Part shown: in pieces, positions 61,640 through 64,000 of the stretch | Numbering within the stretch: position 1 is the stretch's first letter | Layout of the letters: every line of letters starts with the position of its first letter | NCBI RefSeq assembly: GCF_038397755.1 | Contig: NZ_CP151637.1 | Location: 1,426,001 to 1,490,000 of the forward strand | DNA: 64,000 bases | Direction: 5' to 3' | Source: Microbacterium sp. LWH7-1.2 | Lineage (GTDB): Bacteria; Actinomycetota; Actinomycetes; Actinomycetales; Microbacteriaceae | Made by a program: the position numbers and the translations under genes | Notes under the pieces: generated by a model | Told to the model about the DNA's origin: nothing | Database searches by the model: none | Seen by the model: only the letters and a program-made list of their open reading frames with translations

Positions 61640-62647
61640 TCAGTCGATGGTCACGTAGTCGGCGCCGGAGTAGTGCCCGGTCTTCAGCTTCTGCCGCTGC
61701 AGGAGCACGTCGTTGAGGAGGCTGGAGGCCCCGTACCGGAACAAGTGCGGCTGCAGCCACTCCTCGCCCACCGTCTCGGCGACGGTGACGAGGTACTTGA
61801 TGGCGTCCTTCGAGGTGCGGATGCCGCCGGCCGGCTTCACGCCGACCTTCTCGCCGGTCGCACGGTGCCAGTCGCGCACGACCTCGAGCATGAGGAGCGT
61901 CACCGGCAGGGTCGCCGCCGGCTGCACCTTGCCGGTCGAGGTCTTGATGAAGTCGCCGCCCGCGAGGATCGCGAGCCAGGACGCGCGCTTGATGTTGTCG
62001 TAGGTGTTGAGCTCGCCGGTCTCGAGGATCACCTTGAGCGACGCGTAGGTGCCATCGGGGCGGCGGCACGCCTGCTTGACGCGGGCGATCTGGTCGAACA
62101 CGATGCCATACCGGCCCGCGAGGAAGGCCCCGCGGTCGATCACCATGTCGATCTCGTCGGCACCGTGGGCGACGGCCTCGGCGGTGTCGGCGAGCTTGAT
62201 GTCGAGCGAGGCGCGGCCGCTCGGGAACGCGGTGGCGACGGCGGCGACGCTCACTCCCCCGTCATCGGGGTCGCCGTGCGCGGCGCCGAGAGCCTCGACG
62301 GCGTTGGGCACCATGTCACCGTAGACGCAGACGGCCGCCACGCGCGGGCACGTCGGGTCGGAGGCATCCGGATTCAGCGCCTTCGCGACCAGCGAGCGCA
62401 CCTTGCCAGGCGTGTCGGCACCTTCGAGCGTGGTGAGGTCGATGAGCTCGATGATCTTGTCGAGCGCCCACGCCTTCGACGTCGTCTTGATCGAGCGCGT
62501 ACCGAGCGCGGCGGCGCGCTGCTCGAGTCCGACGGCGTCGACGCCGGGGAGTCCGTGGAGGTAGCGCCGCAGCGTGGTGTCGTCGGGCTGCCCGCCGAGC
62601 AGCTCGACGGCTCGCTCGGGCAGCGTCACGATGGAGGTGCCTGACAT
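61640..62647 (-). CDS. deoC: Deoxyribose-phosphate aldolase
   Basis: Splits 2-deoxyribose 5-phosphate into acetaldehyde and glyceraldehyde 3-phosphate. 335 residues, longer at the N-terminus than the E. coli enzyme. The Schiff-base lysine is K235 in GGDFIKTSTGK, and VKPAGGIRTSKDA carries the second conserved lysine. The start at 62647 (MSGTSIV) lies 51 bases after the SorC-type regulator. With the following ALDH genes it forms a deoxyribose or deoxynucleoside salvage operon. Confidence 0.93.
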   Translation of the reverse strand: MSGTSIVTLPERAVELLGGQPDDTTLRRYLHGLPGVDAVGLEQRAAALGTRSIKTTSKAWALDKIIELIDLTTLEGADTPGKVRSLVAKALNPDASDPTCPRVAAVCVYGDMVPNAVEALGAAHGDPDDGGVSVAAVATAFPSGRASLDIKLADTAEAVAHGADEIDMVIDRGAFLAGRYGIVFDQIARVKQACRRPDGTYASLKVILETGELNTYDNIKRASWLAILAGGDFIKTSTGKVQPAATLPVTLLMLEVVRDWHRATGEKVGVKPAGGIRTSKDAIKYLVTVAETVGEEWLQPHLFRYGASSLLNDVLLQRQKLKTGHYSGADYVTID

Positions 62648-62698
62648 GTCCTGACCTGGCTTTCATTGGATTCGGAGATGGGATGCTGACGCCGCGGC

Positions 62699-63643
62699 TC
62701 AACCGTCGAGCAGGTGCTGCGCCGTGGATTCGTCGGTGACGAGCACGGTGCACAGGCCCGACGCGACCACTGCGGCGGCGATCGCGCGTTTTGAAGTGCC
62801 GGCGATCGCGGCGATCGCGACATCGGCGCGACGCAGGTCGTCGAGCGAGACCCCCACGGTGCGCGCATCGAGCTCGTCATCGGCGATGCGTCCGTCGGCG
62901 GCGATATACCGCCCGACGACGTCGCCGACCGCGCCCGCCGCGACGAGCCGGTCGATATCGGCGGTCGTGAGGTAGCCGCTGTCGACGTGGACGGAGCCGT
63001 GGTCGGCGGGACCCGCGCTGAAGAGGTACGCGTTCGCCGAGCGCGCGGCGTCGAGCACGCCGGCAACGACGCGGTCGGCCTCGATCGCCTCCTTGGTCGC
63101 ACGCCGCTCGAGGATGGCCGGGCTCGGCAGCAGCGCCGCCGTGCCCCCGCCCTTCTGCGCGATGCTGACCGCGGTCGCCGCCGCGGTGCCGGGCCGCTGG
63201 CTCATGCTGACGCCGCCGTTGATCTGCACGACATCGGTGCCTCCCGACCACCCGTCGCGGAGGTGGTGCGCGATGTCGGACAGCGTGCGCCCCCAGCTGA
63301 CACCGAGCACGCGCGGATTCGGCCGCATCCCGGCCAGGTAGTCCGCGGCGGCCTGGGCCACGCGCTGCGGGAGTTCGTCTTCGCTGCGGACGCCCGCGCG
63401 TGACACCACGACGGCGTCGATCAGACCGCGCTCCTCACGCAGGCGTCGCTCGAGCTGCGGTCGGCGCGCGCGGGAATGGAGGATCTCGATGCGGACGAAG
63501 CCCTCCTCCTTCGCCTGGGTGAGCAGGCGCCCGACCTTCCAGCGGGTGATCTGGAGATTGCGGCCGATCTCCTCCTGCGTGAGGTTCTCCTCGTAGTAGA
63601 GCTCGGCTGCGCGGATCGAGAGAAGTTCGTCGACGGCGTCCAC
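62699..63643 (-). CDS. SorC/DeoR-type sugar-binding transcriptional regulator
   Basis: 314 residues. The N-terminal helix-turn-helix (RAAELYYEENLTQEEIGRNL then ITRWKVGRLLTQA) is followed by a SorC sugar-phosphate-binding domain (VLGVSWGRTLSDIAHHL, VVQINGGVS and DAARSANAYLFSAGP). Its place directly before deoC suggests that it represses the operon until deoxyribose phosphate binds. The GTG at 63643 behind AGGAGG is chosen over longer frames. Overlapping inverted repeats lie upstream. Confidence 0.9.
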   Translation of the reverse strand: MDAVDELLSIRAAELYYEENLTQEEIGRNLQITRWKVGRLLTQAKEEGFVRIEILHSRARRPQLERRLREERGLIDAVVVSRAGVRSEDELPQRVAQAAADYLAGMRPNPRVLGVSWGRTLSDIAHHLRDGWSGGTDVVQINGGVSMSQRPGTAAATAVSIAQKGGGTAALLPSPAILERRATKEAIEADRVVAGVLDAARSANAYLFSAGPADHGSVHVDSGYLTTADIDRLVAAGAVGDVVGRYIAADGRIADDELDARTVGVSLDDLRRADVAIAAIAGTSKRAIAAAVVASGLCTVLVTDESTAQHLLDG

Positions 63644-63698
63644 GATCCTCCTTCCGTCGTCTCCTCCAGGCTGACACGGACCGAGGGCGCGCGCCAAC

Positions 63699-63726
63699 AT
63701 CTGCACAGACTTTGCTCAGATGAGCA
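63699..63726. promoter_or_regulatory. Operator-like inverted repeats upstream of the deo regulator
   Basis: TGCTCA-GA-TGAGCA (63713-63726) overlaps CATCTG...CAGATG (63699-63721), 56-83 bases before the regulator GTG. This suits autoregulation by a dimeric or tetrameric SorC protein. Confidence 0.5.
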
Positions 63727-63759
63727 TGGCGGCTCGAGCGGCGAAAGGCGACGGCGGCT

Positions 63760-63960
63760 TCAGCCGCCGGTGCTCGCCGGCGGCGACGCGGTGACCTTCG
63801 CGTGCCTCAGCAGCACGATGAGCCCGATGCCGACCACCACGACGAATGCGATCGTGAGCGACGTGAAGGCGAACCAGTTCTCGTCGAGCGCGAGCACGAT
63901 CGCGGCCGAGATCACCGCGATCGCAGCGGCCACGAGCTTGGAGCCGAACTTGAGCCCCAT
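63760..63960 (-). CDS. Small two-helix membrane protein, hypothetical
   Basis: 66 residues with two membrane helices (about 6-26 and 33-53, LTIAFVVVVGIGLIVLL) and a short polar tail. No cysteine or catalytic motif is present. The ATG at 63960 lies eight bases after the likely stop of another minus-strand gene entering from the window edge, so it may be the last gene of that operon. I do not recognise the family. Confidence 0.6.
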   Translation of the reverse strand: MGLKFGSKLVAAAIAVISAAIVLALDENWFAFTSLTIAFVVVVGIGLIVLLRHAKVTASPPASTGG

Positions 63961-63968
63961 TCCCGGGC

Positions 63969-64000
63969 TCAGTCGCCCCGCCGGGGAGTCGCCTCGCGCG
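63969..64000 (-). CDS. C-terminal tail of a gene entering from the right edge
   Basis: An open minus-strand frame reads REATPRRGD and a TGA at 63969-63971. The very short spacing to the next ATG suggests a real gene end, but nine residues cannot identify it. Confidence 0.35.
   Translation of the reverse strand, partial: REATPRRGD

Noticed and set aside
60218..62644. Plus-strand frame of about 800 codons across the ALDH and deoC genes
   Set aside because: An antisense shadow. It crosses two gene boundaries and has no recognisable domain.
1..64000. tRNA, rRNA or well-known riboswitches
   Set aside because: No cloverleaf with TTCGAATC-type arms, no rRNA sequence and no recognisable riboswitch core was seen by eye in the intergenic stretches. 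A covariance-model search would be needed to be sure.
1..64000. ACGGATGC as a polar FtsK-guiding sequence (KOPS-like)
   Set aside because: The two orientations are about equally frequent in this window (about 20 and 17), whereas guiding sequences are strongly strand-biased.

Overview
The window is about 70 percent GC by eye. It has dense two-strand coding, frequent GTG and TTG starts, and gene families typical of the Micrococcales. These include DUF5302, DUF4395, a paired CE1758/CE1759 flavin monooxygenase and reductase, DUF559, and a rpsO / pnp / dapB / thyA-folA / dapA / rnj / ftsK backbone. The best fit is a chromosomal segment of Microbacterium or a near relative in the Microbacteriaceae. 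I see no rRNA, tRNA, transposase, integrase, phage structural gene or CRISPR array.

Layout. 1-9 kb (minus strand): the cut end of ftsK, a GNAT acetyltransferase, RNase J, dapA, a DUF559 gene remnant set among palindromic repeats, an SDR, and the overlapping thyA-folA pair. 9-15 kb: a membrane thioredoxin overlapping a DUF4395 protein, osmC with an epimerase, dapB with a TPR protein, a GNAT, a phosphatase and an unusual aldo/keto reductase. 15-18 kb: pnp with a long structured leader, then three very small genes. 18-37 kb is accessory metabolism: a dicarboxylate symporter divergent from a CitA/CitB-like two-component system, glutamate decarboxylase, a glycosyltransferase-SGNH fusion, a DedA protein, a nuclease, a flavin monooxygenase pair, hydrolases, a WYL regulator divergent from an epoxide hydrolase, a 2OG oxygenase, a PfkB kinase and a broken surE. 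38-48 kb: rpsO, DUF167, a DMT exporter, YceI, an FKBP, PrsW, a FAH-family enzyme, aspA, a phosphodiesterase and a phosphate transporter. 48-56 kb: oligopeptidase B behind a possible PHO box, an intact DUF559 gene flanked by repeats, pfkA, a SNF2-type helicase and a lipoprotein. 56-64 kb: a glycerophosphodiesterase, coaBC, a TANGO2-like protein, and a deoxyribose-catabolic cluster (SorC-type regulator, deoC, a full ALDH and a half-length ALDH).

How the genes work together. dapA and dapB serve lysine and diaminopimelate synthesis. thyA and folA form the thymidylate cycle. pnp, rnj and rpsO are RNA metabolism and translation. In the deo cluster, deoC makes acetaldehyde from deoxyribose 5-phosphate and the adjacent ALDH can oxidise it. 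Many genes start 6-9 bases after a TANNNT -10 box, so leaderless transcription is common and fixes several start codons.

Most unusual signals. (1) The octamer ACGGATGC is strongly over-represented on both strands, in coding and non-coding DNA. Inverted pairs of its core form the stems of several terminators, much like DNA-uptake sequences in competent Gram-negative bacteria. (2) Both DUF559 loci, one intact and one deleted, are bracketed by inverted repeats. (3) The pnp leader looks like a regulatory RNA. All counts were made by eye without software.
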